64,000 nt of DNA. It comes from Dyadobacter pollutisoli. GTDB taxonomy: Bacteria; Bacteroidota; Bacteroidia; Cytophagales; Spirosomataceae. Below the pieces are notes generated by a model that was given only the letters and a program-made list of their open reading frames with translations, was not told the origin of the DNA and did not search any database. Positions within the stretch are counted from its first letter, which is position 1, and every line of letters starts with the position of its first letter. Shown piece after piece: positions 44,111-53,715 of this stretch. The position numbers were made by a program, and so were the translations under genes. The DNA is taken from positions 622,501 to 686,500 of the forward strand of contig NZ_CP112998.1 of the NCBI RefSeq assembly GCF_026625565.1, given 5' to 3'.

Positions 44111-45340
44111 TTAACCTGCGCTGACCCATTGCATCATTAAAGCCGTCAGGTAACCGCCATAGGTACCGATTGCATACCCTAATATAGCGAGTAAAACGCC
44201 AACTGGTGCCAATGAAGGGTGAAAAGCCGCTGCTACCACAGATGCCGAGGCCGAGCCGCCCACATTGGCCTGACTTCCCACGGCCAGAAAAAAGAATGGT
44301 ATTTTAAGCCATTTACACACCAAAATCAAAATGATGCCGTGAATGCTGATCCAGATCAGCCCAATGGCAAAAAGGCCGGGGTTGCCGGCAACTGCTCCCA
44401 AATCCATCTGCATGCCGATGGTAGCAATGAGCACATATAAAAACACCGATCCCAGTTTGGAAGCCCCCAAGTATTCCAGTTTGCGCACCGGGGTGACAGA
44501 GAGTGCGATACCGATCAATGTAGCGATGGTAATGACCCAGAAAAAGTTAGAAGTAAGGCTATATTTGGCAAGAGCAGGATAGTTTTCGGATAGGTATGGC
44601 GTAATGATTTCGGCCAGCCCATGCGCCGCACCTGTCGCTCCGAAGCCGGCAGCAGCCAGAAAAATGTAATCGCGCATGGCAGGTGTCTTTTCATTGGCCA
44701 TTTGATCTGAGTCCAGATGCTCCTTTAGCTGCTGCACCTGGCTGCTGTCGGCGCCAAGTAGCTGGTCGATTTTGGAAGCCATCCCTGCTCCGTAGATCAG
44801 CGCGGCCATCCAAAGCTCGGCGACCAGTACGTCCACAGCGACCATTTGTGAGAACAATGCGTCGCTGGGATGAAACACTTCCCGTAATGCGGTTTGATTG
44901 GCGCCACCCCCGATCCAGCTTCCTGCAATGGTCGCCAGCCCCCGCCAGACGGCGTCCGCTCCCTGGCCCGCCACGGTTTGGGGGCTTACCAGTCCCACGA
45001 TCCATAGTGCAACCGGGCCGCCAATCATGACACCTGCCGTACCTGCGAGCATCGCCAGGAGTGCTTTCGGGCCAAGACTGGCCAGGGATTTCCAGTCCAT
45101 TCCAATGGTGAAAAGCACCAGACATGCCGGCAGAAAATATTTGGATACCACCGGATAAAGCTGAGAAGTAGCCCCATTGACAATGCCAAAGGAATTAAGC
45201 AGGCCGGGAATAAAGTAGCAAAGCAGCAGCGGAGGAATGACTCTGTAGAATTTTTTCCACCGCGAAAGGGACGCAGTATAGAAGATAGCTGCAAGAATGA
45301 GCATCAAAAGGCCCAGTACGACCGCGTCGTTTGTAATCAT
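44111..45340 (-). CDS. DUF819 integral membrane protein
   Basis: A 409-residue protein with about ten membrane segments (such as VLGLLMLILAAIFYTA, LPACLVLFTIGMDWKSL, FFWVITIATLIGIALS). It matches the DUF819 family, distantly like bile-acid/sodium-type transporters. Substrate unknown. The gene precedes the sulfite-oxidase-like gene by 11 bp, suggesting a shared transcript; whether the two proteins act together is open. Confidence 0.9.
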   Translation of the reverse strand: MITNDAVVLGLLMLILAAIFYTASLSRWKKFYRVIPPLLLCYFIPGLLNSFGIVNGATSQLYPVVSKYFLPACLVLFTIGMDWKSLASLGPKALLAMLAGTAGVMIGGPVALWIVGLVSPQTVAGQGADAVWRGLATIAGSWIGGGANQTALREVFHPSDALFSQMVAVDVLVAELWMAALIYGAGMASKIDQLLGADSSQVQQLKEHLDSDQMANEKTPAMRDYIFLAAAGFGATGAAHGLAEIITPYLSENYPALAKYSLTSNFFWVITIATLIGIALSVTPVRKLEYLGASKLGSVFLYVLIATIGMQMDLGAVAGNPGLFAIGLIWISIHGIILILVCKWLKIPFFFLAVGSQANVGGSASASVVAAAFHPSLAPVGVLLAILGYAIGTYGGYLTALMMQWVSAG

Positions 45341-45508
45341 TATCTCAGATTCAGGGTCAGCAAGTGGTTAATGGGTAAAAATAGCTTTGTTTTTGGTTAA
45401 AATAGCCATCAGCCGCCAATGTGATCATTTCTTATCTTTTAAAAAATTTCTCGAGACTGGCGATCCATGTGGGCTGCTAAGTTGTTATCCTTGAAAAAAC
45501 CTAGAACC

Positions 45509-46021
45509 ATGATCATCTCAGAAGAAACAAAATCAGCTACGGCCGACAGGCAATTATTTATCAAAATGGTAGTTTCCAACTGGGAGCTGCAAAATCAAAG
45601 ATTCAATGGCCTGATCGACAACTTGTCGGATGAGCAAATGTTATTGCCTGTGGCTGCGGGAAAAAACAGGGCCGTCTACCTGCTGGGCCACATGATTGCA
45701 GTCAATGACGGAATAATTCCGCTGCTGGGACTGGGAGAAAGGCTATTTCCTGACCTGGAAACACCTTTTGTCAAAAATCCCGATGATATAACCGCGCAAA
45801 TCCCATCGGTAGCAGAATTAAGAGGCAACTGGGTAGAATTAAACAAAACACTTACGGCTTATTTCAATGAAATGTCGGCCGATGAGTGGTTTACCAAACA
45901 CAGCGCGATTTCCGAGGAGAATTTCGCCAAAGAGCCGCATCGCAACAAGCTTAACATTTTGATCAACAGGACCAACCACGAGGCATATCACCTTGGACAA
46001 CTGATTTTTTTGAAACCCTGA
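45509..46021 (+). CDS. DinB-like four-helix protein
   Basis: The frame is open from 45467, but the ATG at 45509 is preferred, giving 170 residues. It has the DinB/YfiT-like pattern of metal-ligand histidines: one in YLLGHMIAVND and a C-terminal pair in NRTNHEAYHLGQLIFL. DinB-fold proteins include thiol transferases; no substrate is known. A TAGCTTTG word at 45382-45389 may be its -7 element. Confidence 0.85.
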   Translation: MIISEETKSATADRQLFIKMVVSNWELQNQRFNGLIDNLSDEQMLLPVAAGKNRAVYLLGHMIAVNDGIIPLLGLGERLFPDLETPFVKNPDDITAQIPSVAELRGNWVELNKTLTAYFNEMSADEWFTKHSAISEENFAKEPHRNKLNILINRTNHEAYHLGQLIFLKP

Positions 46022-46115
46022 CTATGATCCCAAAAGGATTGTAATTGTGGGATTTTTACGATATTTTTCATGATTGATCATCAAGCTCACTTCAATATTT
46101 GATCACCTTCATACT

Positions 46116-46607
46116 ATGGCGAATTATAACTTATTGGTAAATGGCAAAAGGGTAAAGGTCGATGTCGAGCCTGATATGCCTTTGCTTTGGGTAGTACGGG
46201 ATTTTGTGGGGTTGAAAGGGACGAAATTTGGTTGCGGAATGGCCTTGTGCGGTGCCTGCACGGTGCACTTGAACGGGCAGCCCACCCGCGCCTGCCAGAC
46301 GCCTGTGTCCAGCATCGGAAAAAATGATAAGATCACGACCATCGAAGGAATCGGGGACGGCAAAATGCATATCATCCAGAATGCCTGGATCGAAGAGCAG
46401 GTTCCTCAATGTGGCTACTGCCAGTCCGGACAGATTATGTCTGCCGTGGCTTTACTGAAAGCGAATCCCGATCCGACCGACGCGGATATTGACGCTGCGA
46501 TGAGCGGAAACCTTTGCCGCTGCGGTACTTACGACCGGATCCGGAAGGCCATTCACCGTGCTGCGGGAGAAATGAAGGTTTCGGAAAGCGGAATTGGAAA
46601 AAGGTAG
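46116..46607 (+). CDS. 2Fe-2S subunit of xanthine-dehydrogenase-family enzyme
   Basis: The frame opens at 46074, but the ATG at 46116 gives the standard family start MANYNLLVNGK; 163 residues. The N-terminal plant-type 2Fe-2S site is in KFGCGMALCGACTVHLNG with a fourth Cys downstream; the C-terminal 2Fe-2S site is QCGYCQSGQ plus NLCRCGTY. It passes electrons from the molybdenum subunit encoded next. Closest in layout to isoquinoline 1-oxidoreductase alpha (IorA). Confidence 0.94.
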   Translation: MANYNLLVNGKRVKVDVEPDMPLLWVVRDFVGLKGTKFGCGMALCGACTVHLNGQPTRACQTPVSSIGKNDKITTIEGIGDGKMHIIQNAWIEEQVPQCGYCQSGQIMSAVALLKANPDPTDADIDAAMSGNLCRCGTYDRIRKAIHRAAGEMKVSESGIGKR

Positions 46608-46645
46608 TTTACGAAGTGATCATCAAACCTTAGCCCCAGAAGACA

Positions 46646-48808
46646 TTGGAAAATATACAAACCTCACGCCGCGATTTTATCAAAGCCTCGGGCCTGGCCA
46701 CATTTGGGCTGGCACTGGGCATTTCAGGATTTACCAGGGATGCGGCTCTGAAAAAAATCACGCCCGCTATTTTGAGGCTGGAAATCAATCCCTTTATCAT
46801 CATTGATACCGCCGGCAACATTACATTGGTCAATCCGCGCCCGGACATGGGACAGGGTTCTACCCAGGCTGTTCCGTCACTTCTGGCCGAAGAGCTGGAA
46901 GTAAGCCTTGAAAAAGTCCTGATCGTTCAGAGTGACGGTATGGGTAAGTACGGCAGCCAGACTTCCGGGGGAAGCAGCTCGGTCAGGGAGCTTTGGATGC
47001 CGATCCGGAAAGCCGGGGCAGCGGCCCGGGAAATGCTGACGAGCGCCGCCGCAAAAAAATGGAATGTTCAGGTGAGCGAATGCACCGCCGAAGATGGAAA
47101 GATACTCCACAAGGCAACCGGCAAAAGCCTGACATATGGTGAGCTGGCCGACGATGCTTCCAAACTGGAAATCCCCAAAGACCCCAAGTTAAAGGAGGCA
47201 AAGGATTTCAAGATCATTGGCAAATACAATAAAAGACTTGACGTCCCCGAGCGCGTCAATGGCAAGGCCGTTTACGGAATTGACGTGGACATTGAAGGGA
47301 TGGTTTATGCCAGCATTCTGCATTCACCTGCTATACACGGTAAAGTGGTTTCCATTGATGACTCGGAGGCCAAAAAAATAAAAGGGGTTTTGCAAATCAT
47401 CAAAACCGAGCGTACGATGCCCCACCGCAGCTCAGAGGCGGTAGCGGTGGTGGCTACCAACTGGTGGGCTGCTTTGAAAGGGAAAAAAGCCCTGCGTGTA
47501 CAATGGGACAATGCAGGTTATGAAAAATCATTGACTACCGCCAGCTATTTTGCCCAAACTTATGAGGCCGCCCAAAAAGAAGGCATCAATTTCGAGGAAA
47601 AAGGTGACTTTACCGCCAAATACGCAGCAGCTAAGGATAAGCTGCAAGCGCAGTACGAAACGCCTTTTCTGGCGCACGCCCCGATTGAGCCGGAAAATGC
47701 CGTAGTGCATGTGAAAGAGGATGGCTCGGTGGAAATTTGGGCGCCTGTGCAGGGGCCTGACTGGGCGCTTCGTGACGTCTGCGGCTATTTAAAGATTAAG
47801 CCTGAGCAGGTGAAAATCAATGTGACGCTGCTCGGAGGAGCCTTCGGCCGGAAGGCTTACCACGATTTTCTTCTGGAAGCGTGCCACATTTCAAGGGAGC
47901 TTAAAAAGCCCGTTAAGGTGATCTGGACGCGGGAGGATGACATTACACAGGGGCCTTATCGCCCAGGAATGCTGAGTCACTTGCAGGGTTTTGTGGAAGA
48001 CGGTAAAATCACGGGCTATCACCATCATGCGATCGGGGAGTCGATTGTGAGCCAGGTCTTCAAGGGATTAAAAGACGATGAAGCAGATCCCTGGCTGAGC
48101 GAAGAGATCAGTACCGGTAACAATAAATATCATTTCAGTTCGGCCTCAAAAGTGAGCTGGACGCATGTGAAGACGGATATTCCCGTGGTCTGGTGGCGCT
48201 CGGTATATGCTTCCAATTTCGGCTGGGGTCAGGAATGTTTCATTGACGAGCTGGCGCATCTTGCCAAAAAGGACCCATTGAAGGCCCGGTTGGAAATACT
48301 GCCGGACGACCGTTTCAAAAAAGTGCTCGAAACCCTGGCTGAAAAAGCGAATTGGGATGAAAAACTTCCTGAGGGCACTGGTAAAGGCATCGCTGTCTTT
48401 AAGTCATTTGGCAGTATATCAGCTTGCTGTATCACGGTTTCCAAAAGCGGGCAGGGCGTTAAGATCGATAAGGTGATCTCCGTTATTGACTGCGGTCATT
48501 ATGTGAATCCCGATAATGTCAAAGCGCAGACGGAAGGCAATATCGTCATGGGGATCACGGCCGCCATTAAGGACGGTATTACCTTTACCAATGGCGTTTG
48601 CGACCAGAGTAACTACCATCAGTACAATGTGCTCAGACTCAATGAAACGCCGGCCATGGAGGTGTATATCGTCGATAGCGGGGCTGTTCCGGGAGGAGTA
48701 GGGGAGCCGGGATTACCACCGGTGGCACCTGCACTGGGCAACGCGGTTTTTGCTGCTACCGGAAAAAGGCTGCGCAAACTACCCTTTAACATTACTAATC
48801 TGGCCTAA
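46646..48808 (+). CDS. Molybdopterin subunit of xanthine-dehydrogenase-family enzyme
   Basis: A 720-residue IorB-like subunit. It starts at a TTG (46646); the only upstream in-frame alternative, a GTG at 46616, runs into a stop. The N-terminus has a twin-arginine signal (SRRDFIKASG), indicating export folded with the cofactor. The C-terminal motif GGVGEPGLPPVAPA contains the catalytic Glu. No FAD subunit gene is present, so electrons probably go to a cytochrome or similar. Substrate, likely an aldehyde or N-heterocycle, unknown. Confidence 0.93.
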   Translation: MENIQTSRRDFIKASGLATFGLALGISGFTRDAALKKITPAILRLEINPFIIIDTAGNITLVNPRPDMGQGSTQAVPSLLAEELEVSLEKVLIVQSDGMGKYGSQTSGGSSSVRELWMPIRKAGAAAREMLTSAAAKKWNVQVSECTAEDGKILHKATGKSLTYGELADDASKLEIPKDPKLKEAKDFKIIGKYNKRLDVPERVNGKAVYGIDVDIEGMVYASILHSPAIHGKVVSIDDSEAKKIKGVLQIIKTERTMPHRSSEAVAVVATNWWAALKGKKALRVQWDNAGYEKSLTTASYFAQTYEAAQKEGINFEEKGDFTAKYAAAKDKLQAQYETPFLAHAPIEPENAVVHVKEDGSVEIWAPVQGPDWALRDVCGYLKIKPEQVKINVTLLGGAFGRKAYHDFLLEACHISRELKKPVKVIWTREDDITQGPYRPGMLSHLQGFVEDGKITGYHHHAIGESIVSQVFKGLKDDEADPWLSEEISTGNNKYHFSSASKVSWTHVKTDIPVVWWRSVYASNFGWGQECFIDELAHLAKKDPLKARLEILPDDRFKKVLETLAEKANWDEKLPEGTGKGIAVFKSFGSISACCITVSKSGQGVKIDKVISVIDCGHYVNPDNVKAQTEGNIVMGITAAIKDGITFTNGVCDQSNYHQYNVLRLNETPAMEVYIVDSGAVPGGVGEPGLPPVAPALGNAVFAATGKRLRKLPFNITNLA

Positions 48809-48828
48809 ATCAAATCATTGCTGCGTGT

Positions 48829-49170
48829 ATGGCTTATGATGAAAAGCTGGCTAACCGGATCCGGGAAGCATTGATCGATCAGGCAGATGTGGCGGAAAAA
48901 ACCATGTTCCAGGGACTTGGATTTATGGTGGAGGATAAGCTCTGCATCTGCGTGCGCAACGATGTTCTGCTTTGCCGCATCGGGCCGGATGCCTATGAGG
49001 CTGCCCTGGAGATGAATGGGGTGGCTCCTATGATACACAACGGTAAAATGATGAAAGGCTATGTTTTTGTAAGCCCGGAAGGTTACCTGCAAAAGGATGC
49101 TTTTGATGAGTGGGTCCGACAGTGCCTGATTTTCAATAAAGTGGCTAAATCATCCAAAAAGAAAAAGTAA
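48829..49170 (+). CDS. TfoX N-terminal domain protein
   Basis: A 113-residue protein made of the TfoX/Sxy N-terminal domain (EKTMFQGLGFMVEDKLCICV, GKMMKGYVFVSPEG). The C-terminal domain of true Sxy competence regulators is missing, as in many short homologues. A Lys-rich tail ends it. The stop overlaps the next ATG by 1 bp (TAATG). Confidence 0.88.
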   Translation: MAYDEKLANRIREALIDQADVAEKTMFQGLGFMVEDKLCICVRNDVLLCRIGPDAYEAALEMNGVAPMIHNGKMMKGYVFVSPEGYLQKDAFDEWVRQCLIFNKVAKSSKKKK

Positions 49171-49658
49171 TGCAAAGGCCACTGGTCGATCAAAAATATA
49201 AGCTGGAAAAAATTCAGGGAAAAGGCGGCTGGACCTATGTGCTCATTGCAGAAGTACCTCCAAGTAAGAGGGCCCGTTTCGGTTGGGTAAAGGTCAAGGG
49301 AAAAATAGACGATTTTGAACTGTTTAGCTACCGTTTAATGCCGATGGGCAACGGCATGCTTTTCCTTCCGGTACGGGCTGAGATCAGAAAAAAGATCAAG
49401 AAAAAAGAAGGCGACTGGGTGCATGTTACTTTATATGAAGACCAAACGCCGCTGGACGTTCCCCAGGAGCTGCTGGACTGCCTGCAAGACGAGCCGCGGG
49501 CTTATGAAAACTTTATGGCATTACCCGAAGGCGCTCAGAAAGAATACCGGGACTGGGTGTATGCTGCCAAAAGGGAGCAGACAAAAGTAGACCGGATCGC
49601 CAAAATGATCGATATGCTGCTGAAAGGGCTCCGATTGACAGGTAGTAAATATCTGTGA
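49170..49658 (+). CDS. YdeI/DUF1905-like protein
   Basis: A 162-residue protein. The first 95 residues match DUF1905 (GGWTYVLIAEVPPSKRARFG, GNGMLFLPVRAEIRKKI); the C-terminal part resembles the bacteriocin-resistance-type YdeI helical segment (LPEGAQKEYRDWVYAAKREQ). Function unknown. It is coupled to the TfoX-like gene and ends at a terminator. Confidence 0.87.
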   Translation: MQRPLVDQKYKLEKIQGKGGWTYVLIAEVPPSKRARFGWVKVKGKIDDFELFSYRLMPMGNGMLFLPVRAEIRKKIKKKEGDWVHVTLYEDQTPLDVPQELLDCLQDEPRAYENFMALPEGAQKEYRDWVYAAKREQTKVDRIAKMIDMLLKGLRLTGSKYL

Positions 49659-49674
49659 AGTTATTTTAGAAACA

Positions 49675-49709
49675 AAAAAGCCTTACTGGTCAACCAGTAA
49701 GGCCTTTTT
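49675..49709. terminator. Strong bidirectional terminator
   Basis: Arms 49675-49689 and 49694-49709 form a 15-bp stem with one bulged base and a TCAA loop, flanked by A-run and T-run, so it can work on both strands. It serves the YdeI-like gene and the convergent haloperoxidase-like gene. Confidence 0.9.
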
Positions 49710-49728
49710 GTTGGGATTCAGGTCAGTA

Positions 49729-51300
49729 TTATTGCGCTCCGTCAGCTTTGGCGCGCTGCACGGCATATTCACCGACTTTGTGACCCGATGATAAGCCGGC
49801 GTCACAGTCGAAGCGGTAATGGATTAATCCGTAAATGCGGGAAACCGAAGCTTCAAGGGCCATCGCGTCGAGTTTTTGTTTTTCAGCAGGGAAAATATAG
49901 GCCAGCAGTTCAGCCGCAGCGCCCGAGAAAGTCGAATGTCCCGACGTGTAAGAAGGGAAGTTGGGCAAGCCTACCGAAGTTTTTACTTTGCTATCCATCT
50001 GGTTAGGACGCGGGTAGTAAAAATAGAATTTGGCATCCCAGCAGGCAATCCCCGCATCCTGCAATGCAGTACCCAGCAGCGCAAGCGTGCGGGCCGTACG
50101 TACTTCACTGAAATTGTTTTTGTGACACAGATCGGCGCCCCTGCGGTGCCAGTGGCCCGGAGGCGTATAGCTTCCTACCCCGTCTGACCAGAAACTTGCA
50201 ATTTTAGCCTGCTCGCGGGTCTGATTTTTGGCAATATCACGCAGCTCGTCCATGTTCTTTGTGAACTCGGCGCTTCCTATAGCCGGAGGAGGAGTGGGGC
50301 GCAAAGTTGGAAGGGTTGCTTTATCAAAGTTCCATGGCGTAACAAAGCCATAGGTCGGAAGCATAGGAGGGCGCTTAGGGAATTCCTGGCTGAGCCAAAC
50401 CTCAGTGGTACCAATGGTTTTGGCATTGGCAATCATTTCAGCTGTTTTAGCCTGGTTGTTGGCCGCGCTCATACCGTCCGTCTTGGCCCTGGCCATTACT
50501 TTGGCGCCTACTGCTTTACCCAGTTCCGCTCCTGCGAGAATATCACTTTCCACATTCATACCCGCCCAAAGACGGCTGTTTTTATGCTGGGCGAGTTTTT
50601 CTTCCAAAAACGGTACCTCGCCCGGGAACATGGCTTTCAAAACAAGGAATGAGGCCTCTGCTACGACCGCATCTTCGGATGGATAGGAGGGCAGGTCGGT
50701 AACGGGAAGGAGCGTCTTGATGGACTCATCCGTTTTCGAAGGCGCTTTGCGGTTATACTTCAATTTGTAATTCCATGCGCTGATCAATGCGTCGTACTGG
50801 GCCACGCTCAGGTAGGCCAGTGCACGCGCCGTATAAGGCGGGTTGGCAAAAGGAAACTTGGGGTCAGCCAGTGGGTTGGCAGCATCGGGCAAGGGATACT
50901 TACCGTCTTTGTCAGACGCTGGCGGCGTATTGTAACGCGCGGCCAGCTCTCGGCCAATTTCGTTCCAGCGAAATACCGCGCCCGCTCCCCAATAATTAAC
51001 CTGTTCCTTTTGCTGCGGTGTAACAGCGGCGGCAATGTCTTTGAGTTTTTTGAGCTCGGTTTTGTAGTATTCAGAAGTAACGGCCGTGGGCGTTGCCACA
51101 GCCACCTCGCTTGTCGATGTCAGCACATAAGGTTTCCAGTTGCCGGCATCCTGATCCAGACTTGAAGGTGTATTAACGCCCGCAACGGGTTCGTCTACGG
51201 TTTTGGTACACGAAGAAACGACCGTTACAAGCAGTAGCAATGCTTTGGCGTAGCTGAAATCAAAGCCGCCGAATAGGTTTGTATTTTTCATTAGAATCAA
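49729..51300 (-). CDS. Vanadium haloperoxidase/PAP2-like lipoprotein
   Basis: A 523-residue protein (an ATG at 51291 would give 520). A lipoprotein signal ends in VVSSC. The C-terminal acid phosphatase/haloperoxidase core has FYYPRPNQM, the vanadate/phosphate-site PSYTSGHSTFSG and RIYGLIHYRFDCDAG (Arg and His). Such proteins oxidise halides or remove phosphate; which one cannot be told. The outer-membrane protein gene lies directly upstream with an 8-bp gap. Confidence 0.88.
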   Translation of the reverse strand: MILMKNTNLFGGFDFSYAKALLLLVTVVSSCTKTVDEPVAGVNTPSSLDQDAGNWKPYVLTSTSEVAVATPTAVTSEYYKTELKKLKDIAAAVTPQQKEQVNYWGAGAVFRWNEIGRELAARYNTPPASDKDGKYPLPDAANPLADPKFPFANPPYTARALAYLSVAQYDALISAWNYKLKYNRKAPSKTDESIKTLLPVTDLPSYPSEDAVVAEASFLVLKAMFPGEVPFLEEKLAQHKNSRLWAGMNVESDILAGAELGKAVGAKVMARAKTDGMSAANNQAKTAEMIANAKTIGTTEVWLSQEFPKRPPMLPTYGFVTPWNFDKATLPTLRPTPPPAIGSAEFTKNMDELRDIAKNQTREQAKIASFWSDGVGSYTPPGHWHRRGADLCHKNNFSEVRTARTLALLGTALQDAGIACWDAKFYFYYPRPNQMDSKVKTSVGLPNFPSYTSGHSTFSGAAAELLAYIFPAEKQKLDAMALEASVSRIYGLIHYRFDCDAGLSSGHKVGEYAVQRAKADGAQ

Positions 51301-51308
51301 GTGATATT

Positions 51309-52235
51309 TTATTTTTTATCTGCTTTCGCGTAACGGAACTGGTAAAGCACACCAATGGAGTACGAGGTGCTTTTGCCCACGTTGGATCCTTCAATGACTT
51401 TGGAGAATCTCGCATTCACACCGATGTGTTTGGGTTGAAATTTGGCATACACACCTACCTGCGTAGATTTCATGTTGTTGGTAGGAAATGGCATATCGTT
51501 CCTGCGGATATTATCCCCTCCATCACAGGCGCCATGTTCCAGAAATCCTTCCGCCTGGATCCCTTTTTTGAGGTAACCCAATCTGATCGCGCCATCGTAA
51601 GCGTTGGGGACACTCACTTCATTGGAATTGTACAACTGCTCGTCAGCCTGGTAGGAATCGCGGTCGATTTTGATCTTGCTTCTGAAAATATAGCTCGCCG
51701 AAGCAGTCATGTAAATCCCGCTTTTGTGACGGTAACTGGCCAAAAGCCTTGCAGTAGCAGTTCTGCATTGCAACCCAATGGACATGGGCAGAAAATCCGG
51801 AATGTAGTCACCTACCGGAATAGAGGCTCCGCCAATGGCATGTAGCGAGAAGCCCGAAACGTTCACAAAACGGTATTTGGCCCACAGCGACGCGTCCTGA
51901 AACCCGCGCTGCCATCTCAGGTTACCTGCGCTGGTTTTGGTGCGCACATATGGAAGTCCGGCAATGATGTTCAGGTTTTTGGTAAGGCCAACGGCCAGCA
52001 TGGCCATCCCTGCCTGTGTGGTATGGGTGCCAATGTTGAGGTTTTCGCGCAGCAGGGTGTTTTCCCAGTATTTATCCCAGGAACTATGGTTATAAGACAC
52101 GGCCAGGCATGCCGTATTTTTAGCCATATAGACCGCGTCATGGGGCATCTGGGCGAAAGCGGAAGCAACAGGGCCAATCGTTGCGAAAAGAAGCAGGGCA
52201 AGCAATCGCTTTTTGATTCGTAAAGAATACAACAT
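51309..52235 (-). CDS. Outer-membrane beta-barrel protein, unknown
   Basis: A 308-residue protein with a signal peptide ending near VASAFAQ. Alternating beta-strand sequence such as FSLHAIGGASIPVGDY, HKSGIYMTASASYIF and STSYSIGVLYQFRYA, the last close to the C-terminus, indicates a barrel of about twelve strands, like phenol-degradation-type transporters. It stands 8 bp before the haloperoxidase-like gene, so the two are co-transcribed. Confidence 0.82.
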   Translation of the reverse strand: MLYSLRIKKRLLALLLFATIGPVASAFAQMPHDAVYMAKNTACLAVSYNHSSWDKYWENTLLRENLNIGTHTTQAGMAMLAVGLTKNLNIIAGLPYVRTKTSAGNLRWQRGFQDASLWAKYRFVNVSGFSLHAIGGASIPVGDYIPDFLPMSIGLQCRTATARLLASYRHKSGIYMTASASYIFRSKIKIDRDSYQADEQLYNSNEVSVPNAYDGAIRLGYLKKGIQAEGFLEHGACDGGDNIRRNDMPFPTNNMKSTQVGVYAKFQPKHIGVNARFSKVIEGSNVGKSTSYSIGVLYQFRYAKADKK

Positions 52236-52407
52236 GTTGATATTTTATTTAAGGTAATGCATACGGCCGGTAGTATCTGCAAAGAGAGTCCGGCAGCTGA
52301 TGGTTCAATTCTGGATTGATGACAGTACGGTCACCATATAGGTCATGCCAGCCGGCCTTCTCGGACCGAAATGACATGGGAAAAAATGGGCGGTGCCCTG
52401 GATTGGC

Positions 52408-52965
52408 TTAGGAAAGCTCAGGGGGAGGTGTCGACAGCAGGCTTTCGAATGAGGCATAACTCCTCTCAAAAGTGGAAGGAAGTATCAGCTGTTTTTCAGG
52501 GGAAAATTGGTTGGGACAGATCGTCAAATCCTGCGCATTGGGCAGGTAATTTTTGAGGGCGCTGCCCAGTAACTTGATCATCTTTCCATAGGGCTGCCCG
52601 GGCAAATCTGTCTGCGGGTCGGTGAGGACCTGCATGGCATTGGCCAGCTCAAAAAAATGGTCCCTGGCGGCCTGATTGGATTTCAATGTAATGTAAAGCG
52701 TGTCGTTTTCCAGCTCAACATGGGTAGGGTTATAGAAATTTCCGTCCCGTCTGACGAGTCCCTTGATATCATCGTTGATCTGGATATGGTCTGAATAAGG
52801 CAGCGAAGGAAGATGCATTTTCAGCATCCTGGTCTGGTTTTGCTCCTCGGAAACGGAGGCAACCTGATAATTTTTCTCGAAGAAAAGGATAGCAAAACTG
52901 AGCCCAAACGTATGGCAGAGCAGCAAAGCTAATAGCGCTATGGGCAACAATCTTTTCAATTCCAA
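52408..52965 (-). CDS. Small membrane-anchored protein, unknown
   Basis: A 185-residue protein with one N-terminal membrane segment (LLPIALLALLLCHTFGLSFAILFF). The rest appears soluble and periplasmic. No family recognised. A 172-bp gap separates it from the barrel gene downstream, which holds nothing recognisable. It may be a late gene of a longer minus-strand unit or stand alone. Confidence 0.7.
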   Translation of the reverse strand: MELKRLLPIALLALLLCHTFGLSFAILFFEKNYQVASVSEEQNQTRMLKMHLPSLPYSDHIQINDDIKGLVRRDGNFYNPTHVELENDTLYITLKSNQAARDHFFELANAMQVLTDPQTDLPGQPYGKMIKLLGSALKNYLPNAQDLTICPNQFSPEKQLILPSTFERSYASFESLLSTPPPELS

Positions 52966-53190
52966 GAGGATTTATATCCAAATGTAACAATATTCCCTGC
53001 AATTAAGCAAGAAAGGCATCCTAATTGATAACCGCTTGTCAGTCTGTAAAATATAGTCACCACCGGTGATTACCGGCAGGCTGCCATGGAGGTAACTTGA
53101 CTGGCTGCTGCATAAGTATTTTTGATCTCAGACTGGTCCAGCCACCGATTTTCATTAATTTACGATTGCAATTCTAAAACCTGGTATAAC

Positions 53191-53697
53191 ATGAAGCGGA
53201 CCGGTACATTCATCATCGGCTTACGGCGGTGGACTGCGCTATCAGCTATTTTGCTGCTGATGGCTTTTTCACAGGTAACTGATTTTACAAAGCAGGATTT
53301 TGAAAAGCTGAAACCATTGTCGGGCCTTTGGGTCAGCAAGCGGGCTAACGGTGATATCTATGAACAGTGGGCCAGGTCTTCGGACTCGGAGCTGACCGGT
53401 AGGAGCTATAAAATGATGAAAACCGATACAATGCTGCTGGAAAGCATGAAGCTGTACCACAGGGGAGGTGAGATTGTGTTCGCGCCCGTGGCTGCACGGC
53501 AGAACAATGAAAAAGAGGTGCTTTTCAAGCTGAGATCCATTGCCGGAAACGAGTTTGTCTTCGAGAATTTACAGCACGACTTTCCACAGCGGATCGTCTA
53601 CCGGCTCATATCGCGCGACTCGCTACATGCCTATATTGAAGGGCAGGTCCAGGCAAAAAACAAACGAATTGATTATCCTTATAGTAGAATACATTAA
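53191..53697 (+). CDS. DUF6265-like secreted protein
   Basis: The frame is open from 53122, but the ATG at 53191 leads into a signal/anchor (WTALSAILLLMAFS) and is preferred; 168 residues. The domain pattern LKPLSGLWVSKRANGDIYEQW, MKLYHRGGEIVFAPVA and FVFENLQHDFPQRIVYR fits the DUF6265 lipocalin-like family. Function unknown. The DinB-like gene follows after 18 bp. Confidence 0.82.
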   Translation: MKRTGTFIIGLRRWTALSAILLLMAFSQVTDFTKQDFEKLKPLSGLWVSKRANGDIYEQWARSSDSELTGRSYKMMKTDTMLLESMKLYHRGGEIVFAPVAARQNNEKEVLFKLRSIAGNEFVFENLQHDFPQRIVYRLISRDSLHAYIEGQVQAKNKRIDYPYSRIH

Positions 53698-53715
53698 AAA
53701 CGATAGATTAATACC

